A stretch of 64,000 bases of DNA from Candidatus Gastranaerophilales bacterium (GTDB lineage Bacteria; Cyanobacteriota; Vampirovibrionia; Gastranaerophilales; Gastranaerophilaceae): NCBI GenBank assembly GCA_944327275.1, contig CALVHB010000040.1:124001-188000 (forward strand). Direction: 5' to 3'. This document shows, in pieces, positions 34,552 through 43,215 of this stretch. The first letter of the stretch is position 1. Each line of letters opens with the position of its first letter. The notes beneath the pieces were generated by a model, which was not told the DNA's origin, ran no database searches, and was given only the letters and a program-made list of their open reading frames with translations. The translations under genes and the position numbers were made by a program.

Positions 34552-36848
34552 GCTTGTTTTGTTGTTTTTAATTGCTCTTTTATTGGAGCAACTTCATAAG
34601 TTTTTATAGCTCTTTTACCGGTTAAACGTTTCATAAAATCAAAGTAAGCTCGTTTGATACCTGTTGCGTTATTTTGTTTTTCTTCAAGTTCTATTAGTTC
34701 TTGACGAGAATGTGTTCCTATCGGAACTCCAACTGAAGCTCTTGTTAACCATTCGCCAAGTGTTGTATTTGTTAAAGTAATCCAGCTCATACCAAATAAT
34801 GAACTGTTATATTGGCTTCTGAATGTACTGTTAAACAAGTCTATAAGAAGAGTTTGGTAGAATAATCTTGAACCTTCTTGTACGAATCTTTCTGTGAATT
34901 TTGTTTTTGCGCCTTCTACGTCATTTCCGTTTGATTTCAACATAACCATATTGTAGTTATCTGTCATAAGGAACCATATTGTAGCTGCAAGTGCAGCGGT
35001 TTTTGCAATATTAGATAATTCGCTGTTTGACACATTTGACATTGAATCAACGTTAAATGCTTTTAAAATATTATCACTTACGTATGATTGGAATTCTTTT
35101 GCTGAAATTTTTCCGTTAGAATATCTTTCAGCTTCTTTTCCTATATTTTTTACACTTTTTGCTAATGCTGATATATCTTCAATCTTTTTAGCAGGTTTCT
35201 TGACTGCTTTGTTCCCAATAGATTTTACAGCATCATCTACCATCTTGTAAGGCATTGTCCCATATTTCCATATGAATTTAAATGGAGCTATGAAAAAGTC
35301 TACAAGAGGTTTTATTTTTTTGTCGTGTGTTCCAAGACTTATTGTACCATCACTGTTTTTAGCGGTACTTGCAACTTTTTTATATTTTTCAGCAAGTTGA
35401 GTGAATCCATTTTCTTCTAGGACACTTGTAATTTTATCAAATTTTTTCTGATCAATTCTCAAATCTTCAATTTGAGTAAGTTTATTATATTTGTTGGTAA
35501 AGAATTTTGCGAAATCTTTCCAAGCATTATCAACTATATCTATTTTTCTTAATCCTTTTACAGCAAAGCCGCTTGCGATAATTGCGCCTGTTGCAATTAA
35601 AAATGTTTTGAATGTAAGTAGAGGTTTTTGCTGTTTATCTTCTTTATTTTTATCTGTAGCTTTGAAAGACAAGTCAGGTTTAATTTCAGCTTCAGGAGCG
35701 TGATTTTTAATATTTTCGGCTCTAGCCTCTTCAGGAGTCAACCTTGTTATGTGTTTACCGTTGATTACACGAGAGAATGCTTCTGTTGTAATGGTTGTTA
35801 ATGCTGTCATAAGCATTATTCCCATTTTTGAATTATTAATATATTTTTGTAAAGCACCTAGTGTAACAAGAGTGATGTAGGCATTAAAACCTATTCTTGC
35901 CATTTCTTGTTTAAACCTTACTTTTTGTTCGTGAGATGCAGAATTTTTGTCATCATCCATCATTCTTGAAAGGTTGTATGCATCATTCGCCAAGAATATA
36001 GCAGGAGGCAAACCTGATACAAGTCTGTTTAACGATCTTTCATGTTTTGTGTCGTAATTCCCTGTTTTAGGGTCGAACATTTTTACGGAACGTTGGAATA
36101 TCGCAGATGATATTTCCTCATTTGTTTTGTCTTTTAATTTTGCAGAAGTTTCAAACAAGCCTCTTAAAGAGTTTACTTGAGCATCAATTTTGGATCTTTG
36201 CCTAATGTTTTTAAACATAGGTGTCTCATAAGTTTTTTCTGCCCATCCTTTTAGAGGTTTAATTTTTCTTGCAAGCCCTACAGCACCATTTAAAATATCT
36301 GCAGGTAGGATTTTAAACGGATAAATCAGTCCGTCCCAAATCAATTGAGGAATAGTTTTCTTTTTGAAAGAAATTTTATCTCCATCAATTGTTACCATTT
36401 TTTTAGCAAGTTCAGATTTTTGTACGTGTTCCAGAAGTTCTTGCCCAATTGATGTTTTTATTTCTTTCCCGTTAACTTTTTTAGTTACACCCATATGTTC
36501 GTTGGCGAACTTCAAAAATTCTGATATTTGATAATCCCCAGCTTTTTTGTAAGATGGAGCCAACCTTAAAGCAAGTCCGGCAGCTACCAAAGTTCCAAGC
36601 ATTGCAAGAGTTGGTGCCAGTGCTGAAGGTTTTTTCTTTTGTTCTGTTTTTTCTTGAGAATTACCGCTAAAAGAAAGACCTTTAAAAGATAAATCTTGAA
36701 GATTATTTTTTAAAGGTCTCTCGAAATTACTTAAACTATTTTTAGAAGACATGTACTCGGAAAATAAAGGCTCCGGTTTAGGGGCTATTTCCCCAGAAGA
36801 TTTGTGTCGCTGCTTAACTGAGTTAAAATTCAAACTTCTTACTAACAT
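34548..36848 (-). CDS. Large hypothetical protein with several membrane segments
   Basis: 766 residues from the ATG at 36848 (GGAAGGA about 10 bases upstream); the frame is open to 36908. Not recognised. A basic N-terminal 70 residues contain the motif LSFKGLSFSG and then KKK just before the first hydrophobic segment (PTLAMLGTLVAAGLALRL). Further hydrophobic segments: around 310-330 (ITLVTLGAL), 338-350 (MLMTALTTI), 415-435 (TFLIATGAIIASGFAVKG) and 625-645 (TAALAATIWFLMT). A basic linker with TPEEARAEN is between. The pattern FxG, Lys-rich, hydrophobic also occurs in the gene at 53739. Confidence 0.7.
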   Translation of the reverse strand: MLVRSLNFNSVKQRHKSSGEIAPKPEPLFSEYMSSKNSLSNFERPLKNNLQDLSFKGLSFSGNSQEKTEQKKKPSALAPTLAMLGTLVAAGLALRLAPSYKKAGDYQISEFLKFANEHMGVTKKVNGKEIKTSIGQELLEHVQKSELAKKMVTIDGDKISFKKKTIPQLIWDGLIYPFKILPADILNGAVGLARKIKPLKGWAEKTYETPMFKNIRQRSKIDAQVNSLRGLFETSAKLKDKTNEEISSAIFQRSVKMFDPKTGNYDTKHERSLNRLVSGLPPAIFLANDAYNLSRMMDDDKNSASHEQKVRFKQEMARIGFNAYITLVTLGALQKYINNSKMGIMLMTALTTITTEAFSRVINGKHITRLTPEEARAENIKNHAPEAEIKPDLSFKATDKNKEDKQQKPLLTFKTFLIATGAIIASGFAVKGLRKIDIVDNAWKDFAKFFTNKYNKLTQIEDLRIDQKKFDKITSVLEENGFTQLAEKYKKVASTAKNSDGTISLGTHDKKIKPLVDFFIAPFKFIWKYGTMPYKMVDDAVKSIGNKAVKKPAKKIEDISALAKSVKNIGKEAERYSNGKISAKEFQSYVSDNILKAFNVDSMSNVSNSELSNIAKTAALAATIWFLMTDNYNMVMLKSNGNDVEGAKTKFTERFVQEGSRLFYQTLLIDLFNSTFRSQYNSSLFGMSWITLTNTTLGEWLTRASVGVPIGTHSRQELIELEEKQNNATGIKRAYFDFMKRLTGKRAIKTYEVAPIKEQLKTTKQA

Positions 36849-36944
36849 AATGTCTTCATCCTTCCCGTCATGTATTTTCAGATGAACATAATTTTTTGAC
36901 AAGAGCATGTATATACAAAATTTACGATAATTAACAAATTATAA

Positions 36945-37745
36945 TTATAAATTTTTTAGTATATTTAAAATTAATGATTTGAACTTTACTTTTGCATTGT
37001 TTGCAGCTTCAATTACTTCTTCATGGGACAGTTTATTCCCATTTGCGGAGCTTGCTGCATTAGTAATACAGCTTATTCCAAGAACATTTAGTCCGCAGTA
37101 GTTTGCAACAATTGCCTCAGGTACCGTTGACATTCCGACAGCATCCCCTCCGAGTTGTCTAATCATATTTATTTCAGCCGGAGTTTCATATGAAGGCCCT
37201 GAATTTGCCCAGTATACACCGGTTTGAATATCAATTTTTAGTTCTTTTGCACATTTTTTAGCTAGTTCTACCAAATCTTTTTTATAAACTTCTGACATAT
37301 CAGGGAATCTTTCCCCAAAATGCTCATCATTAGGTCCTATTAAAGGATTTGAACCCATATGATTTATATGATCGGTAATTATCATTAAATCTGCAGGCTT
37401 AAAGGTTTCATTGACAGCTCCAGCGGCATTAGTAAGTATGATTGTTTTGACTCCTAATTCTTTAAAAACTTTGATAGGATAAGTGATTTCTTGCATTGAG
37501 TGCCCTTCATAGTAATGATTTCTACCTTGCATCATTACTATGTTTTTTCCATCGATTTTTGCAAAAACAAGTCTCCCTTTATGTCCGTGAACTCCGGATT
37601 TTATAAAGTTCGGAATTTCAGAGTAAGGGATTGCCATATCGCAGAATTCATCAGCTAGCTCTCCGAGTCCTGAACCCAGTACTATTGCAACCTCAGGTAC
37701 AAAGTTACCTGTTTTATTATTCAAAAAATCCATAGTATCTTTCAT
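36945..37745 (-). CDS. punA: Purine-nucleoside phosphorylase
   Basis: 266 residues, trimeric-type PNP. Motifs: VAIVLGSGLGELAD (phosphate binding), HGHKGRLVFAKIDGKNIVMMQGRNHYYEG, ILTNAAGAVNE, NSGPSYETPAEI and the base-binding GMSTVPEAIVAN. It cleaves (deoxy)inosine and guanosine to the base and ribose-1-phosphate. AAGGGG precedes the ATG, but a terminator hairpin ends only about 18 bases before it. Confidence 0.92.
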   Translation of the reverse strand: MKDTMDFLNNKTGNFVPEVAIVLGSGLGELADEFCDMAIPYSEIPNFIKSGVHGHKGRLVFAKIDGKNIVMMQGRNHYYEGHSMQEITYPIKVFKELGVKTIILTNAAGAVNETFKPADLMIITDHINHMGSNPLIGPNDEHFGERFPDMSEVYKKDLVELAKKCAKELKIDIQTGVYWANSGPSYETPAEINMIRQLGGDAVGMSTVPEAIVANYCGLNVLGISCITNAASSANGNKLSHEEVIEAANNAKVKFKSLILNILKNL

Positions 37746-37763
37746 ATAAACCCCTTATTCATG

Positions 37764-37796
37764 AAAAAAGTTAGAGAATACACTCTAACTTTTTTT
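37764..37796 (-). terminator. Terminator after the probable rpoZ gene, just ahead of punA
   Basis: Stem AAAAAAGTTAGAG / CTCTAACTTTTTT with a short loop; T run on the minus-strand side. Only about 18 bases separate it from the punA ATG, so it may attenuate read-through into punA. Confidence 0.7.
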
Positions 37797-37816
37797 AATA
37801 TATAAAAAACTTTTGA

Positions 37817-38059
37817 TTAACCTACTAATCTATCATCATCAGCTTCAGCAGCTTTTACCATGATAGCATGTTCTACAGGATTTTCTTTTTTGTAAGTTGT
37901 GTCAAAATTTTCTTCGAAATTAAAATCATCGTGAGCTTTTTTTGCTTGATTTTCGTCAACCAATTTTTTAGCAAGCTCTGCAATTTCGTAAACTAATTGA
38001 TATCTGTTGTCGGTATTTTCATTTAAATCCCAAGCAACTTTTATTATTTGATCCATCAT
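37817..38059 (-). CDS. rpoZ: Probable RNA polymerase omega subunit
   Basis: 80 residues. The N-terminal half reads NTDNRYQLVYEIAELAKKLVDE, the position and type of the omega helix that grips beta-prime (compare DNRFELVLLAAKRARQL). It continues with NPVEHAIMVKAAEAD, similar to the omega C-terminal block KPTVVALREIAEG. Length fits. GAGG precedes the ATG. Similarity is by eye; a chance match is possible. Single gene with its own terminator, divergent from the MCE gene. Confidence 0.55.
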   Translation of the reverse strand: MMDQIIKVAWDLNENTDNRYQLVYEIAELAKKLVDENQAKKAHDDFNFEENFDTTYKKENPVEHAIMVKAAEADDDRLVG

Positions 38060-38147
38060 AAGTTAATAACCTCACTTTTTTACTTATGTAAATAATAGTA
38101 TAATACAAAAACTTTTTTGGCAAGTGGCAAAAAAATGTCAATTTGTG

Positions 38148-38159
38148 TATAATTAGTTT
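38148..38159 (+). promoter_or_regulatory. TATAAT box 6 bases before the MCE gene ATG
   Basis: TATAAT (38148-38153) then TAGTTT and the ATG at 38160; no Shine-Dalgarno sequence. A -35 is weak (TTGGCA further upstream). Confidence 0.4.
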
Positions 38160-38762
38160 ATGAAAAATTTTGAGGGTATTCATAAGTATATTTGGATAGA
38201 ATTCGTTATCTGGTTTTTTATTCTGTGTTTGGTTGTTGTGGGTATAAAGATTCACAGGTATCATAGTGAGAAGGAACTGGTGACATACCAAATTTTTATG
38301 CAGGATGTCGATGGATTAATAGTCGGTTCTCCTGTCAAGTTTATGGGTGTTCCTATAGGTTATATTGACAAGGTAAAAATTGTTGCAAATGATGTTTATT
38401 TGAAGCTGATTATCACAGAAAAAGATGTAGAACTTCCTAAAGGGTCAATAGCGACAGTAGAATTTAATGGACTTGGAGGATCAAAATCTTTAGAAATTTA
38501 TCCTCCGACAAAGGAGAGTGCGGCTTCTGGAAAAATTATAGTTGTTCAAAGTCCTAAAAGACTGCATGATTCCTTGGGGTTGTTAAACGATATGTTTGAT
38601 AAAATTGGATCTATAACCAGTAAATTGTCGTTTTTTGCGAAAGAAACCGGTGGAGCTGACTTAAGAGGTGGAATTCATACCGGAGATATTCAAACGAATT
38701 TGCAACTTCTTGACAGATGGATGAATGAATATTCTAATCATAAAAGTAATGAGGGGAAATAA
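38160..38762 (+). CDS. MCE/MlaD-domain lipid-transport protein
   Basis: 200 residues. One N-terminal anchor (IEFVIWFFILCLVVVGIKI), then an MCE/MlaD domain at about 40-120: VDGLIVGSPVKFMGVPIGYIDKV, then KGSIATVEFNGLGGSKSLEIYP. MCE proteins form hexameric channels or tunnels for lipid between the membranes. A short Gly/Ser-poor helical tail follows. It is one domain with a short tail, so it cannot span the periplasm alone. No MlaE or MlaF (permease, ATPase) is in the window, unlike typical mla operons. The upp gene follows after 2 bases. Start appears leaderless. Confidence 0.85.
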   Translation: MKNFEGIHKYIWIEFVIWFFILCLVVVGIKIHRYHSEKELVTYQIFMQDVDGLIVGSPVKFMGVPIGYIDKVKIVANDVYLKLIITEKDVELPKGSIATVEFNGLGGSKSLEIYPPTKESAASGKIIVVQSPKRLHDSLGLLNDMFDKIGSITSKLSFFAKETGGADLRGGIHTGDIQTNLQLLDRWMNEYSNHKSNEGK

Positions 38763-38764
38763 TT

Positions 38765-39415
38765 ATGAATAAAGAGAAAGTGAGAGTAATCAATAATCCT
38801 GTTGTACTTCTTAATTTATGTACTATGAGGGATAAAAACACTGACAGTCAAGGTGTAAGAATTGCAACAAGAAAAATTACCAGATGCTTATTATATGAAG
38901 CAGCTAAAAACTTACCACTTGTTGATAGAGAGATTACAACGCCACTTACTACCTTTACGGCAAAAACTGTTGATCCTGACATAAATTTGATTATTTCTCC
39001 AATTTTGCGTGCAGGATTAATTTTCACAGATGAAGCAATAGATATTTTACCTCAGGCTTGTATAAGACATATTGGAATGTATCGTGATGAAAAGACATTG
39101 AAACCTATTTGGTATTACAACAAAGTGCCAATGGAAGCTCCTAATCCGGAAAAGTTTTATATTTATATTACTGATCCAATGCTTGCCACCGGTAATTCAT
39201 TGCTTGAAGTGATAAAATTGTATGCGGATAAAGGTATTCCTATTGATAATATAAAGGTAATTTGTATTATTGCAGCTCCTCAAGGCATTGAAAATATTCA
39301 AAAACACTACCCTGATATAGAAATAATAACAGCAGCAGTAGATGAACGACTTAATGAAAAAGGTTATATAGTCCCAGGAATGGGTGATGCCGGAGACAGA
39401 ATATTCAACACCTAG
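38765..39415 (+). CDS. upp: Uracil phosphoribosyltransferase
   Basis: 216 residues. The PRPP-binding loop is YITDPMLATGNSLLEV (near residue 140) and the uracil site is formed by the conserved C-terminus (VDERLNEKGYIVPGMGDAGDR). LRAGLIFTDEAI and TPLTTFTAKT also match. It salvages uracil with PRPP to UMP. Co-transcribed with the MCE gene (2-base gap). Confidence 0.95.
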   Translation: MNKEKVRVINNPVVLLNLCTMRDKNTDSQGVRIATRKITRCLLYEAAKNLPLVDREITTPLTTFTAKTVDPDINLIISPILRAGLIFTDEAIDILPQACIRHIGMYRDEKTLKPIWYYNKVPMEAPNPEKFYIYITDPMLATGNSLLEVIKLYADKGIPIDNIKVICIIAAPQGIENIQKHYPDIEIITAAVDERLNEKGYIVPGMGDAGDRIFNT

Positions 39416-39432
39416 TGAAAACTAATCAAATA

Positions 39433-40185
39433 TTATTTGTTGTTTCTTTTTACAAGTTCTAACAGTTGAAGCATTTTATGTTTCAATTTTAGGTTTTCAT
39501 CTTTTAAGGATGCAATTTCTTCTTCATATTTTTGATTGTTATTTGTAAATTCTGTATCTGATTGTGGAACTGTATTGTAATCAAGAATAAAACGTTTTTT
39601 AGATTCTTCTTTAAGGATTAAAACAGCTTTTATATCTTTTTCGCTAACAAGGTTTAATGAAAGTAAAATTTCCCCAAATCTCTTAGGTTGACCACTTTCT
39701 TGAGCGTCTCTATGTGCAAGTATCGCTCTTTGTAAGTCATCTACAGAAATAGTTCCCTTTTGTTTAAAATATTCACCTGTTCTAAATTTTCCGGCAATAT
39801 ATCCCGCCATTGCGTGGATTTCTTTTGAGTCAGGAGCTTTTACAAAACTTTGTTCTAAGCATAATTCATAATACTTAGCAGTTTCTTCCATTGATAAAAA
39901 ATTGTTAATGGATATTTCGAGTATACTGTATTCGTTTGCGCATCCTTGTAAGAAATTGTATATGTTGTTATCAAGACCACATTTTCTTTCCATTAATTCG
40001 GTTTTGCCTTTAAAGGTCAATGTTGGGGCAAAAACCGCAAAAATATCGCAAGGATTGTTTCTCAAAAAATCCTCACATTCATTTTTACGCATTTCCTTTG
40101 CAAGTTTTAGATACATAACTTGTTTAATCCAAAACGGTACATTGAAAACTTTGTCTAAAAATAGTTCAAAAATGTTCTTTTTCAA
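39433..40185 (-). CDS. Hypothetical protein with MshEN-like C-terminal part
   Basis: 250 residues, no signal peptide. N-terminal helical half, then a repeat-like section: residues about 150-205 read DLQRAILAHRDA, KRFGEILLSLNLVSEKDIKAVL, the pattern of MshEN/GspE-N domains (RLGElLv...Li...qL..AL), which can bind c-di-GMP. Only one clear copy, so binding is uncertain. A C-terminal coiled coil (EEEIASLKDENLKLKHKM) ends it. Not linked to a pilus ATPase here. The GGDEF protein at 6-8 kb would supply the ligand; this is inference. Confidence 0.55.
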   Translation of the reverse strand: MKKNIFELFLDKVFNVPFWIKQVMYLKLAKEMRKNECEDFLRNNPCDIFAVFAPTLTFKGKTELMERKCGLDNNIYNFLQGCANEYSILEISINNFLSMEETAKYYELCLEQSFVKAPDSKEIHAMAGYIAGKFRTGEYFKQKGTISVDDLQRAILAHRDAQESGQPKRFGEILLSLNLVSEKDIKAVLILKEESKKRFILDYNTVPQSDTEFTNNNQKYEEEIASLKDENLKLKHKMLQLLELVKRNNK

Positions 40186-40365
40186 ATCAACCTCTCAAAA
40201 GATTGCTCCCATGTTTTTTCATTATAACATAGAATTTTATTTTCTACAAGCGTGTAAATTTAGAGAATAAGCTGATTGCACGAAAGTATAGTATAATATC
40301 GTGCTTTTTGCTATTGATTTATTCTGATGAAAATTGTATTATATGTTCATAACAGGAGATTATGT

Positions 40366-41562
40366 ATGGAAAAAGAGATGAAGAAAAGTATTACTATAGG
40401 TTTTATATCTTTAGTTGGGATTTTGACTACAATTAAGCTTGCGATAATTTATTATAATGCTAATTTTAACCCTTATGCATTATCAAGTTTTTGTTCTGTA
40501 AATGATTTTATTGACTGTGATGGAATTGCAAAAACTACAGAATCTCAATTCCTTGGAATTCCCTTAGCTTATTGGGGATTATTTTTATATGCGTTTATAT
40601 TATTAATGCTGTTTGTGAAAAAGTTGAAAAATGTGAAGTTTTTAAAATTCTTAGAAGTGTTTAAAAATCCATTTGATTATATAGCATCTTTAGGTTTGAT
40701 TTCGTTCACAATTTCAATGTTTTTATTGTGTTTAAGTTTGTTTGAAATAAAGAAATTATGTGTGCTATGTGCATTTACATATTTATTAAATCTTTTGATT
40801 GGTTGTGTTGCAACTGATTTTAAAAATGGTGGATTTATAAAATCAATTAAACAAAGTTTTGCAGACTTTTTAGATGCTGTAAAAATCAAGAAATACTTAA
40901 TTGCGTTTGTTTCAGTAATGGTTGTTGCTGTTGGATTCTTGACTTATACAAGGGTAACATTTAAATTTGCTCCACAAGTTAAGAGACATATGGAATTCAA
41001 AGAATTTACTGAAGCAAAAACAAATAAATACGCCGTAAGTGGTAATTTATTGGGAGATGAAGATGCAAAGGTTGTAGTATATGTATTTTCAGATTATCAA
41101 TGTCCGATATGCCCGGCTCATAATATTATGATGCACAAGCTTGCAAAAGAGATGAAAGGTGTAAAAATTGTCCATAAAAATCTTCCTTTAGATACTGATT
41201 GTAATGCTTATTTAGAATCTCCTTTCCATCAAGGATCTTGTATAGATGCTAAATATTCAATAGCTGCTGAAAAACAAGGTAAATTCTGGGAAATGAACAA
41301 TGCATTGTTCGAGAAAAAACCTCAAACAGAGGATGAGGTTTTGAAAATTGCAGAATCTATGGGCTTTGATCTAGAAAAGCTTCAAAAAGATGCTAATAGT
41401 CTTGAAACTGCCAAAGAAATTAAGGAGCAAATAGATTTCGCTTACAAAAAAGGTATTAATGGAACTCCGACAACTATGATAGAAAATGATGCATATGTTG
41501 GAATTAAGTCTTATAAAGAATATGTAGAGTGGGTGAAAGAATTTGGAGCAGAAAAAAGATAA
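40366..41562 (+). CDS. VKOR-DsbA fusion, periplasmic disulfide formation
   Basis: 398 residues from the ATG at 40366 (AGGAG 7 bases upstream). N-terminal VKOR domain with about four or five membrane helices, the CSVNDFIDCDGIAKT loop cysteines and the CVLC redox motif. C-terminal DsbA/thioredoxin-like domain in the periplasm (about 235-398) with SDYQCPICPAHN and cis-Pro in GTPTTMI. VKOR re-oxidises the DsbA domain via quinone, in place of DsbB. This VKOR fusion is known in cyanobacteria and some actinobacteria and supports the cyanobacterial-relative assignment. queH overlaps its end. Confidence 0.92.
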   Translation: MEKEMKKSITIGFISLVGILTTIKLAIIYYNANFNPYALSSFCSVNDFIDCDGIAKTTESQFLGIPLAYWGLFLYAFILLMLFVKKLKNVKFLKFLEVFKNPFDYIASLGLISFTISMFLLCLSLFEIKKLCVLCAFTYLLNLLIGCVATDFKNGGFIKSIKQSFADFLDAVKIKKYLIAFVSVMVVAVGFLTYTRVTFKFAPQVKRHMEFKEFTEAKTNKYAVSGNLLGDEDAKVVVYVFSDYQCPICPAHNIMMHKLAKEMKGVKIVHKNLPLDTDCNAYLESPFHQGSCIDAKYSIAAEKQGKFWEMNNALFEKKPQTEDEVLKIAESMGFDLEKLQKDANSLETAKEIKEQIDFAYKKGINGTPTTMIENDAYVGIKSYKEYVEWVKEFGAEKR

Positions 41563-42091
41563 TAAAATAGTACTTCATACTTGTTGTGCAATATGTTCAG
41601 GATATCCTATATCTTATTTACAAGATATGGGATATCAAGTTATTTCATACTTTTATAATCCCAATATTTTCCCTGAATCAGAGTACCAGAAAAGGTTGGC
41701 TGCAGAAAAGACTCTTTGTGAACATTTTAATTGCGAATTAGTTGAGGAATTGTATGTCCCTGATGAATTTTATACTGTTGCAAAAGGACTTGAAGCAGAG
41801 CCTGAAAAAGGAAAAAGATGTGATAAATGCTTTGAACTAAGATTGCAAAAGACAGCTGAGTTTGCGAAGAAAAATGGAATCAAGACTTTCACAACTTCAA
41901 TGGTTATAAGTCCGCATAAGAATTTTGTTAAATTATCTGCTATAGGTGAAGACATTGCAAAAAATTACGGTCTAGAATATCTGGCTGTTGATTTTAAGAA
42001 GAAAGACGGTTTTTTGAAAACAAATAAAATATCCAAAGAGTTAGGACTTTACAGGCAGAACTATTGTGGTTGCAGGTATAGTTTGAGATAA
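41543..42091 (+). CDS. queH: Epoxyqueuosine reductase QueH
   Basis: 182 residues. Cys-rich motifs of QueH/DUF208 are present: LHTCCAICSGYPISYL, PEKGKRCDKCFELRL and YCGCRYSLR, ligands for the Fe-S and iron sites. It reduces epoxyqueuosine to queuosine in tRNA, replacing QueG. The start is TTG at 41543 (upstream in frame is a TGA), overlapping the end of the VKOR-DsbA gene by 20 bases. A perfect 13-bp hairpin covers its stop codon. Confidence 0.92.
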   Translation: MEQKKDNKIVLHTCCAICSGYPISYLQDMGYQVISYFYNPNIFPESEYQKRLAAEKTLCEHFNCELVEELYVPDEFYTVAKGLEAEPEKGKRCDKCFELRLQKTAEFAKKNGIKTFTTSMVISPHKNFVKLSAIGEDIAKNYGLEYLAVDFKKKDGFLKTNKISKELGLYRQNYCGCRYSLR

Positions 42092-42119
42092 ATCATATAT
42101 TTACACTATGATTTATCTC
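42085..42119 (+). repeat. Perfect inverted repeat over the queH stop codon
   Basis: GAGATAAATCATA (42085-42097) and TATGATTTATCTC (42107-42119), 13 bp, loop of 9. No T run follows, so not a typical intrinsic terminator; it may stabilise the message 3' end. Confidence 0.7.
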
Positions 42120-42210
42120 GAAAATGTTATATAATATTCTAAGAGAAAGATTGATTTTCTAGAATTATTAATTAAATAAATAACGGATAAAAACTATGAA
42201 GGATAGGTCT

Positions 42211-43215
42211 ATGAGAAAGAAAATAATATTAGCATTAGCCTTAATTTTTGCATTTTCATCGATAGATGTTTATGCGAAAAGTGTTGACAATTTGGAACCC
42301 ATAGGGAAATCAAACAGTAAGACAACTACAAGAAAAAATGCAAGACCTTCTGCATCGGCATCAGATGCTTCTAAAAATAAGACAACTGTAAATTTAGACA
42401 AAGATACCGTATACTATCCTAATGCAAATATAAAAAGTGCTGTTGCAAAATATAAAGCAGGAAACTACACAGGTTGCTTGCAAGAATTGTTTTCTTTAAC
42501 TAAGAAAGATCCTTCAAATGCTTTGGCATATTACTATATGGCAATGGCTTATACTCATGTGGATATGCAGTCAGAAGCTATTCAAGCTTATGAAAAAGTT
42601 ATGGCACTAAGCCCAAATACATACTTATCTGATAACGCATTAAAAGGAAGAGATTGTCTTACAGGTGGACCGGCATGTAAAACTTCATCAGGAGAAGAAC
42701 AAACTGAACTTGACATGTTTGTAAATTCTCCTTATGGCTCAGGTCTTTCTTCTCAATTAGAACAAGAAGTTAAACAAAAACAGCTGATCAATATCAAGGA
42801 AACTATTAATAAGAAAGATGAGCTTGAACATAGAGATATTCAAAAAATTAAAAATTTTGATGAAAAAAATAAATCTTCAATTGAGCAAAATGACAGAATT
42901 GCTCAGGTGAGTGATGAGGAAATTCTGCAGGCAATAAAAACTCTGAAAGATGCCGGGTTAACTTTAAATGTTCAACCAAATAATGTTTATGCACAGATGT
43001 CTCAGTATCAGGATCCTAAAATGGCAGAAATGAGTTTGCTTTTAGGAAATAACAATAATAATAATGGTAACAGCATGATGAATATGTTGCCTATGCTTAT
43101 GAGTCAGGCTCAAAAGGGCGAAAATATTGATCCAAGGATTATGCAGGCAATGATGATGAACTCTATGATGTCTGATTTTGGATACTTAAATAATAACAAT
43201 AACAATAATTACTAA
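42211..43215 (+). CDS. Secreted TPR protein with Asn/Met-rich tail
   Basis: 334 residues from the ATG at 42211, which has AAGGA 7 bases upstream; an upstream ATG (42196) is less well placed. Signal peptide to VYAKS. TPR repeats at about 70-140 (AVAKYKAGNYTGCLQEL, NALAYYYMAMAYTHV, EAIQAYEKVMALSPN). The C-terminal 110 residues are low complexity with homopolymeric Asn runs and many Met (NNNNNNG, MMNMLPMLMSQ). Periplasmic, role unknown. The next gene starts immediately after its TAA. Confidence 0.75.
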   Translation: MRKKIILALALIFAFSSIDVYAKSVDNLEPIGKSNSKTTTRKNARPSASASDASKNKTTVNLDKDTVYYPNANIKSAVAKYKAGNYTGCLQELFSLTKKDPSNALAYYYMAMAYTHVDMQSEAIQAYEKVMALSPNTYLSDNALKGRDCLTGGPACKTSSGEEQTELDMFVNSPYGSGLSSQLEQEVKQKQLINIKETINKKDELEHRDIQKIKNFDEKNKSSIEQNDRIAQVSDEEILQAIKTLKDAGLTLNVQPNNVYAQMSQYQDPKMAEMSLLLGNNNNNNGNSMMNMLPMLMSQAQKGENIDPRIMQAMMMNSMMSDFGYLNNNNNNNY

